This document shows positions 43,733 to 53,666 of a stretch of 64,000 nt of DNA, one piece after another (the stretch's first letter is position 1; every line of letters begins with the position of its first letter). The notes beneath the pieces were generated by a model. The model ran no database searches, was not told the DNA's origin, and saw only the letters and a program-made list of their open reading frames with translations. The DNA lies in assembly GCA_015847255.1 (NCBI GenBank), contig JADLZK010001321.1, positions 62,001 through 126,000 of the forward strand, given 5' to 3'. Both the position numbers and the translations under genes were made by a program. This stretch comes from Hyparrhenia diplandra. Lineage: Eukaryota > Streptophyta > Magnoliopsida > Poales > Poaceae.

Positions 43733-45740
43733 GCGACTCAAGATGGGGAGACTGGGTCCTATGTAGCAGCATGGCATTAGCGCAATGCGGAATGGCATCA
43801 GCAACAAGGTGGCACTGCAGGAGGTAACCCTAATGCAGCGGCTCCCACCAACAATGTGCAGAACAACAATGACGGCGCTGCCGCCGCTGCTGCCGCTACC
43901 ACCGACGCTGAGGCTCCTGCATCACAGCGCAACCATGACTTGGTGATCCATCCCTGTAACTTGGATCCTGACTTTGTGTCCACCATGTACGGCTAGCCCT
44001 GCTTTGCATCTGCATAGGCCAACCTCGGGGTTTCCATCGCTGACCTCAAAAGGTTCCAAGTAACCCCCGAGGTCAACCGGGTATTTGCCCGAGTCAAGGT
44101 CGCAGCAGCACAAGTCCAGATCTTGTGCAACAACATGGGTTCGTCTTCACAAACTAGCTCCTCCTACAGTCGCTCTAAGCACTCTCAGGGCTCACATCAA
44201 CCTCGTCTCGAGCGAGTCGACGAGGAAGTTGAACAACCACGCGGCAACAACCAAGGAGCCAGCAGCGCGGATCACCATAACAGGATCAATAACAACCGCC
44301 AGGACCTCCGTGGCAACCTCAACTAGAGGCACAGGGTGCGCAATGAGCATGAGCTGCAATGTCACGCCGAGTACAACTGGGAGTATGGTTCCCCACAATA
44401 GCCATAGGGGCCACCGCCACCACGACAGAGAGCTTCACACTCGTGGTAACTTGGACCGCCAGTACGGTTCTCCCAGAGAAGCCTACGGCAACGATGATCC
44501 TCCCAGAGTGGTTCTCCCACCATCACCTCCTAGGTACAATCCCTTCGACGGCTTTGCGGCGTTTTCCACTTGGCTGAACACCATTCAGTGGCCAAACACC
44601 TTCATACCAGTCTGCATCAACAAGTACGACGGTTGCTCTGATCCGAAGATTTGGCTTCGCACCTATTCCACTATCGTCCGATTTGCTCAAGGCACTCAGG
44701 ACATGATGGCCGCCTACTTCCTGGTCATGCTAGCCGAAGCTCCACCCATCTGGCTGGAACGTCCCAAGCCTGGATCCATCGACTCTTGGGTGGGGGGTGT
44801 GCGGGGGCCGGCGGGGGCCATGGCCCCCCAAAAAAATTCTTATACCCCCGTATGTTTGATAGCCTAGCACCCAGCCCATGGTCACACAGCAGGCAGCCAC
44901 TGCTTAAAGAGGCCGTAGCTTGCTGCCCAATGAAGGCCTACACATTGACGCACACAAAGTAAAAGAATGCAGGCAGGTTACGGCCACCTTGCCCTGACGC
45001 TCCGCGCTTGTGACGTTTTGTTTCCATCTTGCCCAGACCCCACACCTACGCGGCAACGCATGACGGTGAGGGCACGTAGCCGACACCCGACGATGGGGGG
45101 GACGAGCAATGGCAAGCAGGTGACCATGGCGGCATGGCCAGGAGCCCGCAATGGCGGGTAACATCAACAACGGACTCGACTATGGGCAGACATGCATCTC
45201 TTCTGCTTCTTATGTTCGTCCTCTAATTCAAAGCGCTATTTTTCGAATCCATATAGATTAGATATTGATGATTTCAATATGGTGAAGAAGTGTGTAGTGA
45301 AATTGAAATAAGTAAGATATATTGACCAATTTTTGCAAACTATTTCCTTTTGTGTATTGCCATTGCATAATTAGCTGCTATAGTTATGGTTAGCTATTGT
45401 ATGCTTAAAAGTTATGATAAATTATCAAATTATTGAACCAACAAATATTTGTATGGCCCCCTTAAATTTACTCTCCAATTCCACCACTATCTCTGCACCG
45501 CCTTCATCGACAATTACCAGGACACCTTCGTGAGGCTCGGTACATCTTGGGATTTGGACCAGGTCCAGCAAAGGGCTCATGAGTCCCTCCATGACTACAT
45601 CAACCATTTCTGGGAGAACAGAAACAAGATCACGGATTGCGACAATAAGAAGGTGATCAAGGCCTTTCACTATGGCCTTGCCAACGAGGCTTCCTCACCA
45701 GGGCGCCGACGAACGGCTACTGGCGCATGTATTTCTTGAC
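43733..45740 (+). pseudogene. Gypsy gag, interrupted by an insertion
   Basis: The conserved core is at 44590-44790: TFIPVCINKYDGCSDPKIWL, RTYSTIVRFAQGTQDMM, AAYFLVMLAEAPPIWLERPK and PGSIDSW. It resumes at about 45490 as CTAFIDNYQDTFVRLGTSWD, LDQVQQRAHESLHDYINHFW and VIKAFHYGLANEA. Together this is a retrotransposon gag core with ~700 bp of foreign DNA in the middle. The upstream part (43733-44590) is low complexity, Asn/His/Arg-rich, in broken frames. No zinc knuckle, protease or polymerase follows; the element is truncated near 45740. Confidence 0.8.
44791..45490. mobile_element. hAT-like (or other DNA transposon) insertion in gag
   Basis: It begins with a G-rich tract and GGGGGCCATGGCCCCCC and ends after TATGGCCCCCTTAAATTTA, a pair of GGCC(C)CCC blocks in inverted orientation like the ends of hAT elements common in plants. 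The inside has no ORF of note. Exact ends and an 8-bp duplication could not be fixed. The reading of gag stops at its left edge and resumes at its right edge. Confidence 0.5.
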
Positions 45741-46954
45741 GTTTGATTGCGGGATTTTAAAATGAAATCTAAGAGTTTAAGGACTATGATGACACATTTA
45801 GACAAGTTGAAAAAACTGAAAATGTGTTTTGAGAGTTTAGGGATCAAGATGACACCTCAGAAAAAGATTAGTGACTGTTTGTTTAGTGAACTGGACTCTT
45901 TGTTTTTTTATATAATCGACTGTTTGATTAGTGCCTAGCTATTTTTAACAGTTTCAGTACGCTGTTGAAAATCTATGTAAAAGGATATACTAGCTGATTA
46001 ATCATGTGATTAATGTTGTAATTCATGAAGTATAAGACTAGCGAAAAATATGCCAAATCTGGCTTGAAGTAGTACAACAAGTACTTTTAATTAAGTATAT
46101 AAGTGTTTTAACTGGACAGATTGGAGTAATTTCTTTAAAAAGAGAATGTTTAAACCAGTCGATCATAAACGAAAAACGAATTAACCTCAATCAGCCAATC
46201 ATGAATCTAACTACACATTCATTAACTATCAAATTGCTACTTACTAATAATAATAAAACAAGTGTATATTCACTTCCCAATCCCACAGGAGCCAAGCTCA
46301 AATTTATGATGGAAAAATGCATGTGGCCCATGGTCCAGATCTGGGCTCGACCTGAAATGGGCTGCGCTTGTGATCACCTTTTTGGGCCCTTAAATAGGGG
46401 TCACATTTTAGTTTTTGTCACCCTTAATTTTTATATGCCCGGTTTAACAGCATATTTTTTAGGACAAGCACTTCCAAGTACCAACAATATAACGTAGGAA
46501 CCTCTTTAACTAAATTTTGTTAAAGAACAATAAGTGAGTGCTTGCGATGAGAGGTACCATGGAAATTTCTTTGGCAGTTTTAATAGTCCCGTTAATAAGA
46601 ACTTCGGCATTATCATCAGGGCCTCCGGCATTATATTTTTTCCATGCATCCAAGGAAGTATTAAGCAATATTTTCATTATACTCTTGCAATCACAAATAA
46701 GCAATATTTAGAATGGACCTAATGGACAAGTCTTTTCATTATACTCCTTGCAATCACAAATAAGCAATATTTTGGACAACCCACGAGATCTAAGGAACAC
46801 AACTATTGATATTCATTTTGTTTAGAATATTCCATAAAGTTTATCGAAAATCTACTTTGATCGAATTATATTTCGAAAAACCTCTACTTGTGTATATTTT
46901 GTAAGGTCAATACATAAAGATTAACGTGCAACCAAAGTTTGAAGTGGTTGACAT
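45741..46954. other. AT-rich intergenic or decayed DNA
   Basis: No coding region supported. A 64-codon minus-strand ORF at 46510-46704 (DAWKKYNAGGPDDNAEVLIN) looks protein-like but I do not recognise it. A local direct repeat lies at 46671-46773. Confidence 0.4.
46671..46773. repeat. Short direct repeat, about 40 bp twice
   Basis: TTTTCATTATACTC(C)TTGC followed by AATCACAAATAAGCAATATT occurs at 46671-46709 and again at 46733-46773, offset by 62 bp, with one inserted base. Confidence 0.8.
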
Positions 46955-47527
46955 AGAGTTTTGAGCTTCCTGGCAGCTTCTCATTGTCAAAAACTAGAAA
47001 CTCAAATAAACAACGAACTTTTCGTGCAGCTTTCGAAAAGCTGGAAGCTTAAAAAAGTTGAATTTATATGGTAAACTAGAAAAGCTAAGTTTGATGAGCT
47101 TTTTTCGTAGTTTTTCTGAGCTCATAAAGGTAAACGTATCTTTCAAAAAATTCTATTTGGCAGAGCTCTTAGAGTTGATTCTTTGCTTAATCTAGCAGGA
47201 GCTTTGCCAAATAATTTGCCAAAATTCTTTTTTGATTCTATATAGTGATTCTCTTAAATGAACTAAGAGGGTGCGAGCTAAAAAGGTAGCTTCTACTGAT
47301 TATGTAAAGTGATTCTTCATTCCAATTTTAAGAGTTTATGCTAGAAAATTAACGAGAATCACTTTGAGCCACGGAATCATTTCTCTTAGACGATCAACTC
47401 CAATAAAAACAAAAATCAGATGGAGTTCTACTAAACAAGTCTTAATATTAGCTTTTGAGAACAAAAAGTCAGCAACAACTTTTCGGAAAAGCTCAAAAGC
47501 TGCGGCTCAAACAACACATGCCCTTAG
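46955..47527. mobile_element. Possible MITE (hAT-like)
   Basis: The left side has TTTTGAGCTTCCTGGCAGCT and the right side, inverted, GTTTGAGCCGCAGCTTTTGA. Both are followed inwards by CTTTTCGxAAAAGC-type words. AT-rich and without an ORF. The match of the ends is only partial. Confidence 0.35.
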
Positions 47528-47859
47528 AAACAACTCAAGCATCACTATTCTGTCTCTTTTCCCACTCTCCTCTTCCGCTAGCTACATAATTCTCATTCTC
47601 TTCTTGCCCGTTCATTGTTCTCCACATGTAGTGCCAACAATACCAGGTGACTAGAGGATGATGTAACAAAAATTATACGAGGGAATAGGATAAAACTCAG
47701 CATGCACTCATGCACCTTATTAGTATACAACACACATGAACACAAAGTTTTGGCTTTGGAAAGAAATTCAAGTGATCACTCATCGCACTACGACCCATAT
47801 TAAGAATTTCTTAAAAATAAATTCACGCTATCAAATCAGATCATGGTAAAGAAAGGGGG
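47528..47859. other. Probable upstream region of the V-ATPase gene
   Basis: No coding signal. The final 60 bp are AT-rich before the GC-rich leader begins. No clear TATA box. Confidence 0.35.
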
Positions 47860-48617
47860 TGTGGAGCGAGACAGACAGCCTCGAATCGAACGGCTCTAGC
47901 CGGCCGGAATGGTCGCGTCCGACCGCCCAAGTGTCCAAGCGCAACGGGGGCAAACGGGGAAGAAACCCCCACGGTGGTGGGCCCTCGCCGCTCTCGCCGC
48001 CGCCCACGGAGATTTTCATATCAGATCGGGGTGGGCGAAGTCGCAACAAAAGAAACCAGCCTCCGCCGAGAGATCGCATCCGCCTGCTTTCCCCAACCTT
48101 CCCTTTCCTTCCTCCCCACCCCGGCGACGCGGCCACCCCCGCGATCGAAAGCAACCAACCCACCACCACCGCGGGGAGGAACCGGGAGAGCAAGATGTCG
48201 CCCGGTGTACAGCCGGCGCGAGGAGCCCCTTCTTCGGCTTCCCTCGGTGCCGCCGCCGCCCTCGTCTTCTCATGTGCGTTCCCCATCCCCACCCTCCTTC
48301 CCATTCTTCCGATCGAGTGATTCCGCTGAAAGCTGCCGTTTTTTTTGGGAAATTTTAGATTTTTTCTCTATCCATTTCCCGATCTATCGCTGGGGCGGCG
48401 CCATGGTTCGGCTCGATCCGGCGAGCTCCACCCTCCGTCAGCTCGATCCCGTTTGCCCCGGCGCTAGATCCACATGCCCCTCCGCTAGATTCGGCTCGAT
48501 CGGGGCGGGATTCGAGCGGCGTGCTTTTTGATTGTTGTTCTTTGACGCCATTGTTGTTACGCTTGCTTGATCCGACGCAGGGGCATGGGCGCGGCCTACG
48601 GAACGGCGAAGAGCGGC
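47860..48617 (+). pseudogene. V-type H+-ATPase proteolipid (subunit c), 5' part, cut by E3
   Basis: A GC- and CT-rich leader (47860-48194) precedes ATG 48195. Allowing small indels, exon 1 codes for a short N-terminus, PFFGF, and then GAAAALVFSC, the start of the first membrane helix of the 16-kDa proteolipid. A GTGCGT donor follows near 48272. An intron of about 305 bp ends in ACGCAG at 48583, and exon 2 begins MGAAYGTAKSG, the continuation of that helix. At 48618 the sequence changes to the E3 LTR. Subunit c forms the proton-carrying ring of the vacuolar pump and is normally about 165 residues with four helices; only the first is here. One extra C in GGCTTCCCTCGG and other indels in exon 1 break the frame, so this may be a pseudogene copy or carry assembly errors. 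The gene remainder, if present, lies beyond the window. Confidence 0.8.
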
Positions 48618-49368
48618 CGTTGGTATTTCTAACGTCACTAACTAGAAACAGATATAAACCTATCACTAGCAATGGCGTCAAAAATAAATATCGAGATGTT
48701 GCTTCGGATAAAACTAAAAGAAAATAATTCATTGCAGTTCATAGCATATCTGAAAAGGTTGTCATCCCTATAGTTAAACTACTAATATGCAAGGAATAAA
48801 ATATTCGTCCTATGCCTTGATAAACTTCTCAATAAGTGAATAAATAAATAAACTGGGTATCGCAAGCGCCGCAGATATGAATATACCATTGTAGCATTTT
48901 AACCGGGAGTAAGAAACTGGTATTGAATTTATATTCTACCACGAGGGAAAGAAGTCTATTATCAAGAATTAACTATGCATGTGTGTATCATGTCTCGTAT
49001 GCAAAGCTTAAGTATTAAATCTATCAATTACATAAACAGGGGATCAAAGTTCACAATAAAGATAAAAGTTCGATAAATAGATTCAACCAAGTCATATCCG
49101 GTGTGCAAGTAGAAAGTGTCAACAATTGGACGATAGCAATTCATAGGCTAGCTAGCATTAGAAACTCCAATATGTAACTCTAAACTATAAGTTAGGATCT
49201 ACTTGATTAGTGCAATACATCTAACAATCATCGAAGAAGAAATAATTAAATCCACACATGAGGACAGAATCCGTGAAGACTAAGGGCGAAACATAGAACA
49301 ACCCGAATAATATCATCCGCTAGGCCTACATACGGGGATGGATTGCAAAAGGACTCAATGGTGTCCTT
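48618..49368 (-). repeat. E3 3' LTR, left piece
   Basis: Matches 63226-63975 closely (GTTGGTATTTCTAACGTCAC start). It stops at AATGGTGTCCTT, where E4 begins. The first base of the terminal TG is C here. Confidence 0.9.
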
Positions 49369-50764
49369 TGTTGGTATTTGTTAACCTACAGGAATATTAT
49401 GATGGATAATCCGCAAGCGAACGGATACCGGTGAGCACTTCACCCGGGAATAGGGCTTTAAATATCGAATCCACAGGGAGAAGGTGAGAAAGCATGTCGA
49501 GGTGTATAGCTAAATCCAGAGTGGCTATATAACTAGATTAAAAGAGAGGTAAGGAGTTCCATTAGGAAGGTCTTGTTCTCACTTCAAGTAAATCATTTGC
49601 ACATTGTTCTTAAGAGGGGTTGTCATGAAGAAACTCTTAATAAAGGGAATCTACGCTAACAACGCAGGGGCTCCTACGATTTCTATAAGCGGGGCGGGCA
49701 TACGAAGGACTCAATGGCGCTGTCACCACCACGATCAGCCTTAACGGTTGGTGTTTCACCCCGCCTATAGAAGGTATTCGTAATAAGCTAGTCAATCTAA
49801 GCACCACGCTTACATTAATCTAACAACTTCAACTCAAGAGCAACCAAGAATCAAAGTAATCTTATCAAAGAAATACGAACCTTAAGAACAATAGAGACAA
49901 TACCACTTTACTCGAATGGAAGTCGAACAATCCACAAGATCTCGAGTTGCGCTCCAATGGCACCAACTCCCGGAGGAAGAAGAAGAAGATGGAGGCGCCG
50001 ACTGACTCGGGCCTTCCTTCAACTCCGCCTCAACCGCGCTCTAATTCTCTCTCAACTTGAAGCTCTACTCTCAACTCTAATCTAAGGCTTCTAGTTCTAC
50101 ATCTTGTCTAATCTTCTACTTCTAGTTCTTGAACTAGAGCTAAGGCCGTCGACTAGAGCTGGATCGATCGATATATGATGATGAGTTGATCGAGATTCAT
50201 TTGAAGCCAGGGGCAGGGGGGGGTCTATATATATGGGTCTTCTTATGTCTCTTCAGCCAAAGCCAAGCAATGTGGTACTAATCTTCATGGGCCTTGATAA
50301 TGAAGCGATGACCATTGGATCAAACCCGGCATTATACGACCGGTTTAGATTGCGTCTTAGAGGCGGTGGAGGAAGCTTAGGAGGCGAGGGCAACTTGACG
50401 GCCAAGCGGGGCCGATCGGCCCCATTATTGGGCCGATCGGCCCGGGGTGGGCTCCACTCACGGGCCGCGATGCGTCGCGCTTCCTCGGAGTCTTCTAGAT
50501 GATGTTTTCTTCGGTGTTAAGTTTCGTTCACGTCGGGTGTAATCCGGAGCCTTCTAGACTTGTTTCGGAGTTGGATTGCGTTACGTTGCGTCCCGTCGTA
50601 TGACACGTCATTTCGGGCTTTTTTTTGTTATGTCCCGCAAATCATAACTTTACCAAAACTCATAGAAATCATTAGTAGAAACCCCTAATAAGGTTATCTA
50701 ATTATATTTTAGTCCTTTTCCATGAATTGTTGATGCATAAAAATATGAGTTAGTGGCGTCAACA
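49369..50764 (-). repeat. E4 3' LTR
   Basis: On the plus strand, TGTTGGTATTTGTTAACC to GGCGTCAACA. Minus-strand TATA near 50225-50236 (CCATATATATAGACC). Shares the ACTCAATGG and CACCACGATC words with the E3 LTR. Confidence 0.9.
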
Positions 50765-50782
50765 AACTCCCCCACACTTAGG
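50765..50782 (-). other. E4 polypurine tract
   Basis: In element sense: CTAAGTGTGGGGGAGTT, then the LTR start TGTTGACGCC. Confidence 0.75.
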
Positions 50783-51261
50783 CTTTTACTCGTCCTCGAT
50801 AAAAGGATGGTCTAACTTTAATGTAACCGTAGAGACAAAGAATGGATCATAATTATACTCCATGGTCATACACGCACTTTGGGATATCGAGCATGGAATG
50901 GTTAGAAACAGATCACCTTAAATTCTTAAACCAAGTCACTTGGAGAGATTTTGCATAAGTTTTGAAAAGAAAACATAGCTCTACTTACTCCTTTGTGACA
51001 CTCTCATGTCTCTCAAAATATATTATATCCTCACAGTTCATTTATTATATCATATGTGGAGCTCAAGAACATGTAGCACACTTACCTTGTATTTATTCTT
51101 GAGTCAACTGTGGATCCATGGAGATAGATGTCATAAGTCATAGATCAAGATGTGCATGTAAATCAAGATTATTATTACCACTTTGCTCTCTCTAGTTGAA
51201 AATCTTCTATCTCCCTTTTTGGAACATTTATATTTATTTATTTATTTTCCAAGCGAGGTAA

Positions 51262-51445
51262 CCAGCTATTTAGTGGAGAGGTGGGTTCTACTCACCCTCG
51301 GACACTTGTCCATTTTTACTCTCTCAATTATTAGAGAAGTGGGCCCTACTCACCCTCGGACACTTGTCCATTATTCTTCTCTTCATTTTTGCCTTTTTCT
51401 TTTCTTAGAGGGGGTTCTTCGACCCGTAGAACACTTGCTCATTTT
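51262..51445 (-). repeat. E4 palindrome cassette (two good units, one decayed)
   Basis: GGACACTTGTCC occurs at 51300-51311 and 51358-51369, each in a ~58-bp unit that in element sense reads AATGGACAAGTGTCCGAGGG, then GGGCCCACTTCTCTAA or a variant. A third, decayed unit (GAGCAAGTGTTCT) lies at 51400-51445. It corresponds to the cassettes of E2 and E3. Confidence 0.75.
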
Positions 51446-52974
51446 CTCCTCTCTCTCACTTTTCTCTCCACTCTTAGAATTTTGAACATTTGGCTTTTTC
51501 ATAGCTGTACCTTTTTCAACAATTAAAATTATGGGAGATAGAGATTAAAACTTTTAGAGCATGGATACTTTAGTGAAAGCAAAGTGTATGTGATCTTGAT
51601 CTTAGACTTTAGACAAATTTCAACATGGGTCGTGGTTTTGACAAAGCTCAACACAAGAAAGCAACAATTAATTAGATATATCTTTAATAATTGCTACGGC
51701 TCTATTAGGATGTATCATTGATCACAAAGGAGAAGCATAACTAATGATTTTAATATTTTGAAATAAATAACTCTCCAAAGACAAGATAAAAGAAAAAGGA
51801 TCTCATTATTCTAACTTTATTCTTTCTCATGTTTTAAGCAATTAAAGCATCCCACAAGTGACAGGTATATGTAGGAATTTAATTATGCAAAACTTTGTTC
51901 ATGGGTTAACAAGACATCTTTTTTTCGTATAAGGAAAACATACCATAACGAGAAAAAGACTTATTTTTAATTCGGAACGGAAAGTAATTTGCGAAAATTG
52001 AAAAGTTTTAGGAAGCAAACCGGCGGTGGACGAAGCGGGCACGAGTGGGGCGGGCAAGGGCCGGTCGGCCTAATATATGGGCGGTCGGCCTCCCACCCGG
52101 TTCACCGTGTCGGGGCACGGTTCGTCGTCTTGAGTCGATGGTTCCGTCTTGGTTCGAATTTTTGATTTTAGTCACGAAAAATTCTGTTTGTTGTCGAGGA
52201 TCTCCCCCACACTTATTTTATTTATCTTGCATACAAAGCATGGTGGAGACAAAAACATATCCGAAATATATGGAGAATAATTGACTCAACTTGTGGATGA
52301 CTTCCATAAGAGCACTTTATTATATAATTCGAATCCTAATATTTAATAGTAAACTAATTTTGACTAAACCGAATTAAACAAATTAATCGAACTAACTTTT
52401 ATAATTCACACGCTAAGACTCATTAACTCGTATATAATAACTAGCTAATATTAAAAGGTAAAGTAGCAATACTTACCGTGATAGCTGGGGTGCTCTCCCC
52501 CAAAATTTGGATATTGAAGTAGTCCTTTCGTTTGTCCTTGGAACTTGTTAGCCTTCGGGTTCTCCTTACATGTTCTCCCTGTAAATATTAATTCGCATAT
52601 ACCGAAGGAACAAACTCTAGGAACATGTTGTGAGCCTTCATGTGCTCACATATTTTTGGATTTTTTCTATAAAAGCGTGGACCTTCATGTGCCCACATAT
52701 TTTTTTAGGAATTTTCTATGCAAAAGAATGATGATGCAAAAACATATGAATGCAATATTTTTGGATTTTTATTTTTATGCCGCCACAACAAGGAGTACTT
52801 GCATGGGGCTTAAAAAACCGATGCTGTAAACAAACATATTTTTATGATTTTTTTATGTAAGGTATAGGAAAGTAAACATGCTAAAGGAAATATGCTAATT
52901 TAAATATGCCGTGTAGAAAATAAATATGTAGATAAATCTTTGAAGTTACCTCTCGGTGAGAATTTTGAGTACTT
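51446..52974 (-). other. E4 3' non-coding region
   Basis: AT-rich. 52485-52660 is clearly related to E3 59797-59980: both have GGGGTGCTCTCCCCCAA, then TGAAGTAGTCCTTT and CCGAAGGAACAAA, and both end in GTGAGCCTTCATGTGCTCAC. No coding region. Confidence 0.55.
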
Positions 52975-53230
52975 ACTCCCATGGCGTGCGTCATCGATGG
53001 CATCTCGTCTGGGAGTGTCGTGTGCGAAATGGTGCCTTCAATGATCTCGACGAGTGGCGTAGATGAGGTGGCCGATGGAGATGGTGTTTGTTCGGTTGAT
53101 GATGCGGGTAGTGGTAGGTCTTCCGAAGGTGTACTCTTGACGTCCTCTTTAGTAGGTGATACTTCTTTCTTTTTCCATGTCGCTTCTTCGGAGGAGACCT
53201 TTCTTGAAGTGGCGAGTCTTTGAGTGTTCG
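52975..53230 (-). pseudogene. E4 remnant of the gag-protease tail
   Basis: Minus-strand reading gives KVSSEEATWKKKEVSPTKED, then VKSTPSEDLPLPASSTE and VEIIEGTISHTTLPDEM. This lines up with the E3 tail at 60500-60270 (EVSTKEARLEEERSSPTKK, KSTPSRPA, VEILEGPLPGTT). It shows that E4 derives from an E3-like ancestor by loss of gag, protease and polymerase. Confidence 0.65.
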
Positions 53231-53252
53231 ATTGGTCGGGGGCGGCGAACTT

Positions 53253-53666
53253 TTAATCTTTCTTAATGTCTTCCTTGTTCGTCAACTCCGTTCCAACCGG
53301 TCTTGTGATTTTTAGCGGCGTCTCCGCGTCTTGTTCTTCTTGGGTCTTGTGGTGAGGTAGGCAATAGTGGTGGTGTAAGGCCCTCTTGATGGAGTATGGG
53401 GATGAATGTTGACCCATTACTCTTGTCAAGTGGTCTACACCTCCAATCATGTCGTGCTCACTTTGATCTTCTTGGTCACTCTTCAAGTGCATCATCGATC
53501 TTAATAGCCACTTGGTGATGGCGTTGCCCATGTTTTTTTGATTCGGTTTTTTGAAGGAAGATTGGATGGTGGTACCGGGCGGCGTCTTGTTTAGTGTGCA
53601 TATTTGTAGGTCGGGGACTTCCACTTGTAGGAATTGGGAAGTAAGACTTCTCCTCTTATTGCGCAA
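53253..53666 (-). CDS. E4 ORF of 137 codons, unknown function
   Basis: The longest open frame in E4, in element sense, just upstream of the gag-protease tail. It starts MRNKRRSLTSQFLQVEVPDL; the middle is NAITKWLLRSMMHLKSDQED, then a His-rich segment (KRALHHHYCLPHHKTQEEQD) and a charged end. No known domain recognised. It could be a rearranged piece of the lost gag-pol region or a protein specific to this element. The frame is uninterrupted, which is unusual in this window. Confidence 0.4.
   Translation of the reverse strand: MRNKRRSLTSQFLQVEVPDLQICTLNKTPPGTTIQSSFKKPNQKNMGNAITKWLLRSMMHLKSDQEDQSEHDMIGGVDHLTRVMGQHSSPYSIKRALHHHYCLPHHKTQEEQDAETPLKITRPVGTELTNKEDIKKD

Noticed and set aside
47831..48531. 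Several long GC-rich ORFs on both strands around 48 kb
   Set aside because: They are chance open frames in the GC-rich leader and first exon region of the V-ATPase gene; only the ATG 48195 reading has family similarity.
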